Part shown: in pieces, positions 1-5,468 of the stretch
How the letters are laid out: every line of letters begins with the position of its first letter
Position numbering within the stretch: position 1 is the stretch's first letter
NCBI GenBank assembly: GCA_035637315.1
Contig: DASPXK010000419.1
Coordinates: 1 to 6,385 of the forward strand
Direction: 5' to 3'
Length of the DNA: 6,385 bases
DNA from: DASPXK01 sp035637315
Lineage (GTDB): Bacteria > Chloroflexota > UBA6077 > JACCZL01
The notes under the pieces: generated by a model
Told to the model about the DNA's origin: nothing
Database searches by the model: none
What the model saw: the letters and a program-made list of their open reading frames with translations, nothing else
Made by a program: the position numbers and the translations under genes

Positions 1-151
1 CACGCCGCGTGATGACTCCACCGGCTTAGTCGCGCCCTGCCCGTCCACGGCGGCAGCCTAACACGGCCTGGGCGGCACCGTCTACAGCCTCCGCCAACCC
101 GGTCTCCACCGCGGGTACCGTGGCTGAGGTTTTCTGCCGACTGCCCACTCT
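1..151. other. No supportable gene; region downstream of the DHA2-type MFS gene
   Basis: This stretch follows the stop codon of the minus-strand MFS gene at 152. A 19-codon tail is open in plus frame 2 up to a TAA at 59-61. It could be the end of a convergent gene entering from the left, but it is too short and featureless to call. I see no hairpin with a T tract, no tRNA and no recognisable repeat family. Confidence 0.4.
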
Positions 152-1651
152 CTATCGCCCGCTGACGACCGGCGCCGCGGCTGGTCTTACGCCGCCGGCC
201 CCTCGGCGAGGCAGGTTGGGCAGGACGATCGCGAGCAACCCGAGCGTCGCGAGGATGCCCATCGCCAACGCCGCTCGCTGGAAACCGTCGGCGTAGGCGG
301 CCGGCAGGTCCACGATGGCGACTCCGGCCAGCGCGCTGGCCATGATACTGCTCGACAGGCTGACCCCGACTGAGTGGCCGAGCTGGCGGGTGGTCTCCAC
401 CATTCCCGAGGCGAAGCCAAGCTTGTCGTGCGGCGCGCCACTCATCACGGCCGTGTTGTTGACGGCGGTGAACCCGCCGAGCCCGGCCCCGAGCAAGCCG
501 CCGAGCCCGACCAGTATCGCGTATGGAAGCGACGCGCCGATCAGTCCCAGCACGGTCAGCCCACCGGCGATCGCGCCAAGCGTCGCCCAGCCGAGGGCCG
601 GCGAGCGGCTGCGATCGTACATCCAGCCCGCCACGAGCGCGCAGACGACCATGCTGAACTGCATCGCCACCAGCAGCCGCCCAGTGTCGGTTGGGTTGAG
701 GTCTCGCCCCCGCTCGAGCAGGAACGGCAAGAGGAACGACGAGGCGAGCATGCTCATGTGCGCGATTCCGTTGGCCAGCACGCCGCCGCCGAATCGGGCG
801 TCGCGGAGCATGCCGAGCTGGAGCAGCGGCTGGGGCACGCGCAGCTCGACCCAGACGAACGCGCCCAGGAGGACCGCCGCCAGAGTGTGCATCGGCAGGT
901 GGTAGTGGGCACCCTGCCGAAAGCTCTGCTCTCCCTCGTGCAGGTGATTGAGGGACAACAGGGCTACGGTCAGCCCGGCGAACAGCAGCACGCCACCCTG
1001 CCAATCGATGCGTGGGCGTGGTCCCAGCCTGGCCTTCTCCGGCAGACGCCACGCGTACGCCAGAGCACCGAGCGCCAGCGGGACCGAGAGGAAGAAGGCC
1101 CAGTGCCAGGACAAATACTGGGCCGCGTACGACGTAAATGCCACGCCGAGCAGCGATGAGAGCCCGGATGACATCGTCAGGATTCCGACCGCCAGACCGC
1201 GCCGCTCGCGCGGGGCAGCCTCGACCACCAGCGCCAGGCTCGTGCCGTACACCATCGCCGCCCCAAGCCCCTGCACGGCGCGCGCGACGACCAGGGGCGC
1301 TAGGGCGTTGGACAGCCCAGCCCCGACCGAGCCCAGGCCGAAGACTACGATCCCAAGCGCGAAGACGCGGCGGTGCCCGAACAGATCGCCGATCCGGCCC
1401 ACGATCAGCAGCGTCCCGACCAGTAGCACGAAGTAGGAGTTCATGACCCAGCCGGCCGCGGTCACGTCGATGGTAAGGTCGTCGCTGATGGTGGGGAGGA
1501 TGGCCGCGACCGGCGCCATGCCCCAGCTCACCAGGAAGTAACCCACGCTCACGGTGGCCAGCATGGCCCAGCCAACGCTCGTTCGGCCGAGCGGCCGCGG
1601 GACGGACGGCGAGCTGCGCTCGACTGGCAGTGAGATGGTCTCCAGGCTCAC
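152..1651 (-). CDS. DHA2-type (14-TMS, EmrB/QacA-like) MFS transporter
   Basis: The product is a 499-aa inner-membrane protein with about 14 hydrophobic segments, the usual size for the DHA2 drug:H+ antiporter branch of the MFS. Motif A (GRIGDLFGHRR) lies at residues 85-95, after the second helix. A motif-B-like R-x-x-Q-G stretch is at about 124-128. LSWHWAFFLSVP at about 180-191 matches the end of helix 5/start of helix 6 in this family. The start is the GTG at 1651 because AAGGAGG lies 5 nt upstream. An ATG at 1813 would add 54 polar, non-family residues and overlap the neighbouring gene. The antiporter motif C is degenerate: Gly-Val replaces Gly-Pro at about 169-170, and Thr-Ser replaces Gly-Gly at 173-174. 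A loop at about 236-255 carries five histidines. The family commonly exports drugs or metabolites by proton antiport, but the substrate here cannot be read from sequence. Confidence 0.9.
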   Translation of the reverse strand: MSLETISLPVERSSPSVPRPLGRTSVGWAMLATVSVGYFLVSWGMAPVAAILPTISDDLTIDVTAAGWVMNSYFVLLVGTLLIVGRIGDLFGHRRVFALGIVVFGLGSVGAGLSNALAPLVVARAVQGLGAAMVYGTSLALVVEAAPRERRGLAVGILTMSSGLSSLLGVAFTSYAAQYLSWHWAFFLSVPLALGALAYAWRLPEKARLGPRPRIDWQGGVLLFAGLTVALLSLNHLHEGEQSFRQGAHYHLPMHTLAAVLLGAFVWVELRVPQPLLQLGMLRDARFGGGVLANGIAHMSMLASSFLLPFLLERGRDLNPTDTGRLLVAMQFSMVVCALVAGWMYDRSRSPALGWATLGAIAGGLTVLGLIGASLPYAILVGLGGLLGAGLGGFTAVNNTAVMSGAPHDKLGFASGMVETTRQLGHSVGVSLSSSIMASALAGVAIVDLPAAYADGFQRAALAMGILATLGLLAIVLPNLPRRGAGGVRPAAAPVVSGR

Positions 1652-1656
1652 CAGCG

Positions 1657-1663
1657 CCTCCTT
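1657..1663 (-). promoter_or_regulatory. Shine-Dalgarno deciding the GTG start at 1651
   Basis: On the minus strand the sequence reads AAGGAGG, then five bases, then GTG. This is a near-perfect ribosome binding site at good spacing. It fixes the start of the DHA2-type MFS gene and rules against the longer frame starting at 1813. Confidence 0.8.
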
Positions 1664-1674
1664 GCGCGGCTCAC

Positions 1675-1683
1675 ATCGTATCA
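1675..1683 (-). promoter_or_regulatory. Candidate extended -10 promoter for the DHA2-type MFS gene
   Basis: The minus strand reads TGATACGAT, a TGn extension followed by a TATAAT-like hexamer with 4 of 6 matches. Transcription would start near 1668. That leaves a leader of about 17 nt containing the AAGGAGG site before the GTG at 1651. No convincing -35 box is seen at 16-18 nt. The geometry is good but the hexamer is weak, so this is a candidate only. Confidence 0.35.
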
Positions 1684-1704
1684 CGCGATGGTGCGGTTGG
1701 GGGG

Positions 1705-1761
1705 TACGCCGTGTCCAGGGACACACGCCGTGCGCGAGGGCGCACGCCGTGCGCCCCCACG
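1705..1761. repeat. Three tandem diverged 19-bp units, core ACGCCGTG
   Basis: Units begin at 1705, 1724 and 1743, an exact 19-bp step. All share ACGCCGTG near their start. The second and third share CACGCCGTGCGC, and the first is more diverged (about 12 of 19 matches to the second). The array fills half of the 112-bp gap between two MFS genes. It looks like a dispersed intergenic repeat element rather than part of either gene. Confidence 0.65.
1738..1756 (-). terminator. Perfect 8-bp GC hairpin after the EntS-like MFS stop (possible terminator)
   Basis: GGGCGCAC and GTGCGCCC form a perfect 8-bp stem around a 3-nt loop. The hairpin begins 7 nt past the stop codon of the upstream gene (1764-1766). 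No U tract follows, so it is not a textbook intrinsic terminator. It may stabilise the mRNA 3' end, or may simply be the palindrome of the 19-bp repeat in which it lies. Confidence 0.3.
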
Positions 1762-1763
1762 GC

Positions 1764-3122
1764 CTATTCGAGTCTGCGGACCCGCGGCACCAGCAGCACC
1801 GTGCCCAGGGCAACCAGGGCGGTCAGTGCGCCGCCGATCATCACCACGAGCGGGACCCCGATCAGGCTGCCGAGCGCGCCCTCAAGCATGACCCCCAGCG
1901 GCACCACGCCCATCATCGTCAGGCCGTGCAGGCTGACCACGCGCCCGCGCAGGCGAGGCTTGCTGTAGGTCTGGAGCATGGTGTTGGAGCTGATGCCCGT
2001 GAACGCCGACAGGAGCCCGATCGCCCCGGACGCCACCAGCGAGAGCGTGAAATTGGTCGACAACGAGAACACAACCAGGGCCACCCCAAACGTCGCCCCG
2101 CTGAGCATCAGCGCCAGCCCGCGGCCGCGGTAGCTGCCGAACATGGCCACGAGCATCGAGCCCACCACAGCCCCAACCCCCGACGCCGAGTTGAGGGCGC
2201 CCAGGCCGCTTGCGCCGACGTCCAACACATCGCGGGCGAAAGCCGGCAGCAGTTGGATGTACGGTCGGGCCAGCAGGCTGATCACCGCCATCGACGCGAC
2301 GAGGGCGAACAGCTCAGGCGTTCGGCGCACGTAGCGCAGTCCGACAAGCATATTGGCGAGGATGCCGCCGCCGCCACCGCCATCGCTCGGCACCGGCCGA
2401 ATGAGTAGCGCCGTGAGCACCACGGCTAGAGAGGTGGCTCCATTGAGCAGGAAGACGCCACCCTCACCGATCGTCTCGATCAGGACCGCTGCCAGGGCTG
2501 GCCCGAGGATCTGGGCTGAGTTGAACGCGACCGAGTTGAGGCCGACCGCGTTGACGACGTCCTTCGGCGCGACGACGTGCGAGACCAGCGACTGGCGGCT
2601 GGGCATCTCGAACGAGAACGCCACACCAAGCAAGAAGGCTATGGCCACCACCTGCCAGACCGCGATCAGGCCGCTCCAGGTCAGGACGCCCATGGCGAAC
2701 GCCAGGATCGCCACCGCCCCATTCGCGAGCGCCATAACCGTGCGTCGGTCGTAGCGGTCGGCCACGGCCCCGCCGACGAGCGTGAACGCCAGGACCGGGA
2801 CGGCTCGGGCGAGACCGATGAGGCCCAGGTAGAAAGCTGAGCCGGTCAGGCTGTAGACCAGCCAGCCGAGGGCGACGAGCTGCATCCAGCTACCAATCGC
2901 CGAGACGGCCTGGCCGAAGAGGAGGTATCGAAAGTCGCGGTATCGGAGCGCGCCGAGTCGTTCAGATCGCGCCGTGTACGTGTGCGGCGCCTCTTGTTCG
3001 ATGGTCGCCGCGAGCGCGTTGAGCGGTGAGGTCGGTTGGAGCTGAGGAGTGGGGGAAGCCGTGGAAAAACCTCCGGACTTAAAGAAAACGCGGTGGCCGC
3101 GGCGCCACCACCAGTCACACAC
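1764..3122 (-). CDS. EntS/MFS_3-type MFS exporter (start uncertain)
   Basis: The product is a membrane protein of up to 452 aa with about 10-12 helices. The pre-TM1 hallmark LRYRDFRYLLFGQ, followed by GSWMQ, is at about 59-81 and is typical of the MFS_3/enterobactin-exporter-like branch. Motif A (GGAVADRYDRR) is at 117-127. The mid-protein signature MPSRQSLVSHVV, then NAVGLNSVAFNSAQILGPA, is at 173-209, with Gln204 where many relatives have Arg. A run of six glycines at 248-253 forms part of the central cytoplasmic loop. The only canonical start is the GTG at 3122. It has no Shine-Dalgarno, overlaps a TATAGT box, and gives an unusually long polar N-terminus of about 58 residues. A GGAGG at 3074-3070 points to initiation nearer 3062, where the only well-spaced codon is ACG. 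Members export siderophores or drugs; the substrate here is unknown. Confidence 0.88.
   Translation of the reverse strand: MCDWWWRRGHRVFFKSGGFSTASPTPQLQPTSPLNALAATIEQEAPHTYTARSERLGALRYRDFRYLLFGQAVSAIGSWMQLVALGWLVYSLTGSAFYLGLIGLARAVPVLAFTLVGGAVADRYDRRTVMALANGAVAILAFAMGVLTWSGLIAVWQVVAIAFLLGVAFSFEMPSRQSLVSHVVAPKDVVNAVGLNSVAFNSAQILGPALAAVLIETIGEGGVFLLNGATSLAVVLTALLIRPVPSDGGGGGGILANMLVGLRYVRRTPELFALVASMAVISLLARPYIQLLPAFARDVLDVGASGLGALNSASGVGAVVGSMLVAMFGSYRGRGLALMLSGATFGVALVVFSLSTNFTLSLVASGAIGLLSAFTGISSNTMLQTYSKPRLRGRVVSLHGLTMMGVVPLGVMLEGALGSLIGVPLVVMIGGALTALVALGTVLLVPRVRRLE
3070..3074 (-). promoter_or_regulatory. GGAGG site lacking a canonical start codon downstream
   Basis: The minus strand carries GGAGG about 50 nt inside the longest possible reading frame of the EntS-like gene. 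Seven bases further on is an in-frame ACG (3062-3060). No ATG, GTG or TTG occurs in frame between here and the conserved LRYRDF block. Either a rare start codon is used or the true ATG has been changed by mutation or a sequencing error. Confidence 0.4.
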
Positions 3123-3126
3123 TATA
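3121..3126 (-). promoter_or_regulatory. Candidate -10 box (TATAGT) for the EntS-like gene
   Basis: The minus strand reads TATAGT, 5 of 6 to consensus. It predicts a transcript start near 3114, downstream of the GTG at 3122. If real, that GTG cannot be the start codon, and the GGAGG at 3074-3070 would sit in a leader of about 45 nt. No good -35 box accompanies it. Confidence 0.35.
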
Positions 3127-3132
3127 ACGCCA

Positions 3133-3152
3133 CGGAATGGCCCGGTATTCCG
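3133..3152. promoter_or_regulatory. CGGAAT-N8-ATTCCG dyad, possible operator
   Basis: A perfect 6-bp inverted repeat with an 8-bp centre lies just upstream of the TATAGT box. It covers roughly -18 to -37 relative to the predicted start. A dyad in this place is what a dimeric repressor of a transporter gene (for example TetR or MarR family) would bind. No regulator gene is present in the window. Confidence 0.35.
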
Positions 3153-3166
3153 GGGGCATCATTGCA

Positions 3167-3244
3167 TTCACCACAGAGGACGCAGAGGAACGCGGAGGTT
3201 ACATCTATTCTTTCTCTGCGTTCCTCTGCTCCCTCTGTGGTGAA
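3167..3244. repeat. Long inverted repeat of the CCACAGAGG family, terminator-like
   Basis: Left arm 3167-3193 and right arm 3218-3244 are 27 nt each and complementary at 25 positions, around a 24-nt loop. The sequence begins TTCACCACAGAGG, a motif I recognise as a widely dispersed intergenic repeat in environmental bacteria. It starts 4 nt beyond the stop of the 413-aa MFS gene (3249-3251). A transcript from that gene would fold it into a strong hairpin. There is no U tract on either side, so termination may be Rho-dependent or the hairpin may only protect the 3' end. Confidence 0.8.
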
Positions 3245-3248
3245 GATC

Positions 3249-4490
3249 CTACGTCTCCTCGGGTGGGCGGACGCGGCGGAACGCCGCTAGGATCGACAGG
3301 TCGTACACGATCTTGAGACCGCCCGCCAATAAGAAGGGCAGGCCCAGAGCCGGAACAGCCAGCGTCAGGCCGGAAAAGGCCGGGGCGAGAGCCGCCGCCG
3401 CGTTACGGGCCACCGAGGTCAGGCCGGCCGCGGCCGACCGCTCGTCGGGCTCGACGACCGCCATCGTATACGACTGGCGGGTTGGGACGTCGAGCTGTGA
3501 GAGCAGGTGGCGAGTCAGCCAGACTACCACCGCTAGCTCGAGGCTGGGCATCAGCGGCACCAGGATCAGCAAGACGTTCGACGGCAGGTGGGTGAAGACC
3601 ATCGCGTTGAGAAGGCCGATTCGTTGCGCGATCGGCGCGGCGGCCAGGAACGATACGGCGGACAGAGCGTTCGAACCGAAGAAGATGGCACCCAGGGTCG
3701 CGGTGTCCACCCCAAAGCGCACGCTGAACCAGTACGCTACCAGGCCCTGAACGACGAAGCCGCCGGCAAACGAGTCCACCGCGAACAGCGCGGCCAGCTT
3801 GGCAACAACGCCCCGTGAGCGGTGGACGCCGAGCCGATGGGCCGAGCCGGTCGTCGTGCGCACGGCCTCGACGCTGGGGGAGAGGCGAGCGAAGAGCAGC
3901 AGCAGGAAAAGGCCGGCGGCCGCGTAGCCCCACACCAGAGCGCGATAGCCGGCCAGCGGGGCTAGGCCGAGCGCCTCGGGAACGCCGACCGCCAGCGCCC
4001 CGAGCGCACCGGCCAGCGAGCCGACCAGGTTGTAGGCGGCAAAGACACTCGTCCGTCGCTCGTTGCTGGTCGTTTGCGGCAAGACGGCCTGCTCGAGCGA
4101 GAGAAACGGCCCGACCTCTTTGCCAGAAGGGCTGATCGCACCAAAGATCGCCGCCACGGTCAGCAAGACCAGGTTCTCCGTGCGGGCGAAGACGACTCCA
4201 GTCAGGGCCATCAGCGCGGCCCCGAAAACCAGCACGCGCCTCCGCCCGACCGCGTCCGCGACTCCCGTCAGCAGGACGGTCATGAGCGCCCCACCCGCCA
4301 GCGCGGCGGTAAACAGCCCGCCGATCGCCGCCGTCTCCAGCCCGAGCGCGGCGAGGTAGAGAGCGAGCACCACGGACAGGAAGCCGTACGCGAACGTGCG
4401 CACCCCGCAGGTGGCGAACAGGAGCCAGCCGTCCGGCGAGAGCTCTGGCAGCCAGCCAGGTGGTTTGGATCGATCGAGGGCGCGGCCCAT
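3249..4490 (-). CDS. 12-TMS MFS transporter, substrate unknown
   Basis: The product is a 413-aa inner-membrane protein with about 12 hydrophobic helices, normal for a single-unit MFS carrier. TM1 contains RTFAYGFLSVVLALYLAALG at about 31-50. Motif A is GVADAVGRRR at 76-85. A subfamily-typical block, ISPSGKEVGPFLSLEQA, follows at 119-135. The C-terminal half has DVPTRQSYTMAVV then an ERSAAAG turn. Glu125, Glu133 and Gln134 lie near the membrane and could take part in proton or substrate handling. The ATG at 4490 gives a short 20-residue cytoplasmic head and is the natural start. It has no clear Shine-Dalgarno, but a TATGAT box sits 11 nt upstream, suggesting a leader of only a few bases. It is divergent from tenA across a repeat-filled gap. 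A link to thiamin-precursor transport is conceivable from position alone and is not supported by any motif. Confidence 0.9.
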   Translation of the reverse strand: MGRALDRSKPPGWLPELSPDGWLLFATCGVRTFAYGFLSVVLALYLAALGLETAAIGGLFTAALAGGALMTVLLTGVADAVGRRRVLVFGAALMALTGVVFARTENLVLLTVAAIFGAISPSGKEVGPFLSLEQAVLPQTTSNERRTSVFAAYNLVGSLAGALGALAVGVPEALGLAPLAGYRALVWGYAAAGLFLLLLFARLSPSVEAVRTTTGSAHRLGVHRSRGVVAKLAALFAVDSFAGGFVVQGLVAYWFSVRFGVDTATLGAIFFGSNALSAVSFLAAAPIAQRIGLLNAMVFTHLPSNVLLILVPLMPSLELAVVVWLTRHLLSQLDVPTRQSYTMAVVEPDERSAAAGLTSVARNAAAALAPAFSGLTLAVPALGLPFLLAGGLKIVYDLSILAAFRRVRPPEET

Positions 4491-4501
4491 CTCGGCGCTC
4501 G

Positions 4502-4507
4502 ATCATA
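4502..4507 (-). promoter_or_regulatory. Candidate -10 box (TATGAT) for the 413-aa MFS gene
   Basis: The minus strand reads TATGAT, 5 of 6 to consensus, ending 11 nt before the ATG. A start of transcription near 4495 would leave a leader of about 5 nt, close to leaderless. This matches the absence of a Shine-Dalgarno. No good -35 is found; that position falls in the first CTGAGCGAAGCG repeat copy. Confidence 0.35.
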
Positions 4508-4512
4508 CCTCG

Positions 4513-4638
4513 CTGTCACCCTGAGCGAAGCGAAAAATCTCAAGCGGCACTTCTCTGTACCCCTGAGTGCAGCGAAGAATCTCAAGGCGCATTTCCTTGT
4601 CGTTCTGAGCGCAGCGAAGAATCCGTGACCCTCTCTTC
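4513..4638. repeat. Three tandem 42-bp units of the CTGAGCGAAGCGAAG dispersed repeat
   Basis: Units start at 4513, 4555 and 4597, an exact 42-bp step. Each has a conserved part of about 32 nt (CTGTCACCCTGAGCGAAGCG in the first, then an AATCT end) and a 10-nt variable tail. The core is the well-known dispersed repeat whose reverse strand translates as HPERSEGS in false ORFs. The array lies between two divergent promoters and contains no gene. Confidence 0.85.
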
Positions 4639-4665
4639 GGGAAGCGGATCCTTCGCTTCGCTCAG
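4605..4665. repeat. Hairpin formed by the third tandem unit and the inverted copy
   Basis: Arms 4605-4625 and 4645-4665 are complementary at 19 of 21 positions around a 19-nt loop, with partial pairing for six more bases outward. The inverted arm can also pair with the first unit, so two alternative cruciforms or hairpins are possible. Confidence 0.7.
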
Positions 4666-4692
4666 GATGACAGTGGGGGCTCAGGATGACAG
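4645..4692. repeat. Inverted full copy plus truncated second copy of the same repeat
   Basis: Bases 4652-4673 are the reverse complement of the first tandem unit (4513-4534) with 21 of 22 matches. The 14-nt piece GCTCAGGATGACAG then occurs again at 4679-4692, 19 bp after its first occurrence at 4660-4673. The second is a truncated copy leading straight into the heptamer array. Confidence 0.8.
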
Positions 4693-4702
4693 GGGGCAAG
4701 TG

Positions 4703-4778
4703 CCCCTGACCCCTGACCGCTGACCCCCGGCCCCTGACCCCTGACCCCTGGCCCCGACCCCTGGCCCCTGACGCCTGG
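4703..4778. repeat. Heptamer microsatellite (CCCCTGA)n, about 11 units
   Basis: From 4703 the sequence can be cut into CCCCTGA, CCCCTGA, CCGCTGA, CCCCCGG, CCCCTGA, CCCCTGA, CCCCTGG, a 6-nt CCCCGA, CCCCTGG, CCCCTGA and CGCCTGG. The minus strand therefore carries runs of GGGG spaced by three bases. The array ends only 6 nt before the tenA -10 box and may affect that promoter. Confidence 0.9.
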
Positions 4779-4784
4779 CTGTTC

Positions 4785-4790
4785 GATAAT
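4785..4790 (+). promoter_or_regulatory. -10 box (GATAAT) giving a leaderless tenA transcript
   Basis: GATAAT matches TATAAT at 5 of 6 bases and ends 6 nt before the GTG start at 4797. Transcription would therefore begin at or within a base or two of the start codon. There is no Shine-Dalgarno upstream, which fits leaderless translation. The -35 region falls inside the heptamer array and has no clear box. Confidence 0.5.
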
Positions 4791-4796
4791 TGCCGT

Positions 4797-5468
4797 GTGG
4801 CCGAGCCGTTCAGCGACCATCTGCGGCGCGTGGCGGACCCGATCTGGGCCGCCCAGCATGCCCACCCTCTGGTGCGCGGGATCGGCGATGGGACTCTGGA
4901 CCTTGAGCGCTTCGCCTTCTGGGTCCGCCAGGACTATCTGTTCCTGTTCGAGTACGCGCGGTTGTTCGGCCTGGCCGCCGCCCGCGCGCCCGACCTGGAG
5001 ACCATGGCCCGCTTCGCTGAGCTACTCCAGACCACGCTCAAGACGGAGATGGAGCTGCATCGCGGCTATGCCCGGCAGTTCGGGATCGAGCCGGCGGCCC
5101 TCGAACAAGAGAGCCCCACGCCAACCACGCGTGGCTATACCGACTTCTTGCTGCGAGTCGCGGCGACCGGCGACTACGCCGAGCTCGTCGCGGCCCTGCT
5201 GCCATGCATGTGGGGATTTTCAGAGATCGGCCAACGCCTGGCCGAACGGGGGCGCCCGGCCGATCAGCGTTACGCGGCCTGGATCGACATGTACGCGGAC
5301 CCCGAGTTCGCGACCCTGGCCGAATGGTGTCGGGGCCTCGTCGATCATCTGGCCGACGACGTCGGTCCTCTCGCGCGCCGGCGCATGGAAGAGGCGTTCC
5401 TGACCAGCAGCCGCTACGAGCTGGCGTTCTGGGAGGCAACATATAACATGGAAGCCTGGCCCGTCTGA
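4797..5468 (+). CDS. tenA: TenA, aminopyrimidine aminohydrolase (thiamin salvage)
   Basis: The product is a 223-aa cytoplasmic protein of the usual TenA/THI-4 length, an all-helical haem-oxygenase-like fold. Classic TenA hydrolyses 4-amino-5-aminomethyl-2-methylpyrimidine (a thiamin breakdown product) to HMP, which re-enters thiamin synthesis. Family landmarks run from end to end: DPIWAAQHAHPLVRGIGDGTL at 14-34, QDYLFLFEYARLFG at 45-58 with Asp46, Tyr114 in GYTDFLL, LPCMWGF at 135-141 with the expected nucleophile Cys137, DMYADPEF at 164-171, and SSRYELAFWEATYNMEAW at the C-terminus with Glu208 as probable acid. Cys137 places it in the cysteine class (TenA_C), not TenA_E. The GTG start gives the normal N-terminus; no in-frame ATG exists until residue 70. 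It stands alone without other thi genes, and its 3' end overlaps the opposing recombinase frame by 55 bp. Function is inferred from conserved residues. Confidence 0.93.
   Translation: MAEPFSDHLRRVADPIWAAQHAHPLVRGIGDGTLDLERFAFWVRQDYLFLFEYARLFGLAAARAPDLETMARFAELLQTTLKTEMELHRGYARQFGIEPAALEQESPTPTTRGYTDFLLRVAATGDYAELVAALLPCMWGFSEIGQRLAERGRPADQRYAAWIDMYADPEFATLAEWCRGLVDHLADDVGPLARRRMEEAFLTSSRYELAFWEATYNMEAWPV

Noticed and set aside
374..1159. Long plus-strand open frames opposite the DHA2-type MFS gene
   Set aside because: They are antisense to a well-supported transporter and show charged, low-complexity shadow composition with no recognisable motif.
1738..1756. Textbook Rho-independent terminator
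   Set aside because: The stem is perfect but no U tract follows on the minus strand, so it is listed only as a possible terminator.
1652..1813. Longer start (ATG 1813) for the DHA2-type MFS gene
   Set aside because: The added 54 residues are Cys/Trp/Arg-rich, translate the 19-bp repeats and overlap the neighbouring gene, while AAGGAGG before GTG 1651 gives a proper start.
4513..4638. CRISPR-like regular repeats (three copies, 42-bp step)
   Set aside because: The variable part is only 10 nt, the copies differ from one another, the core is a known dispersed intergenic repeat, and no cas gene is present.
4280..4699. Minus-strand open frame containing HPERSEGS and FFAALR repeats
   Set aside because: It is the usual false translation of the dispersed repeat and overlaps the start of a real MFS gene in another frame.
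4491..4796. TPP riboswitch upstream of tenA
   Set aside because: No thi-box signature (a CTGAGA...ACCTGATC arrangement) is seen; the CTGAG motifs belong to the dispersed repeat, and the promoter leaves no leader.
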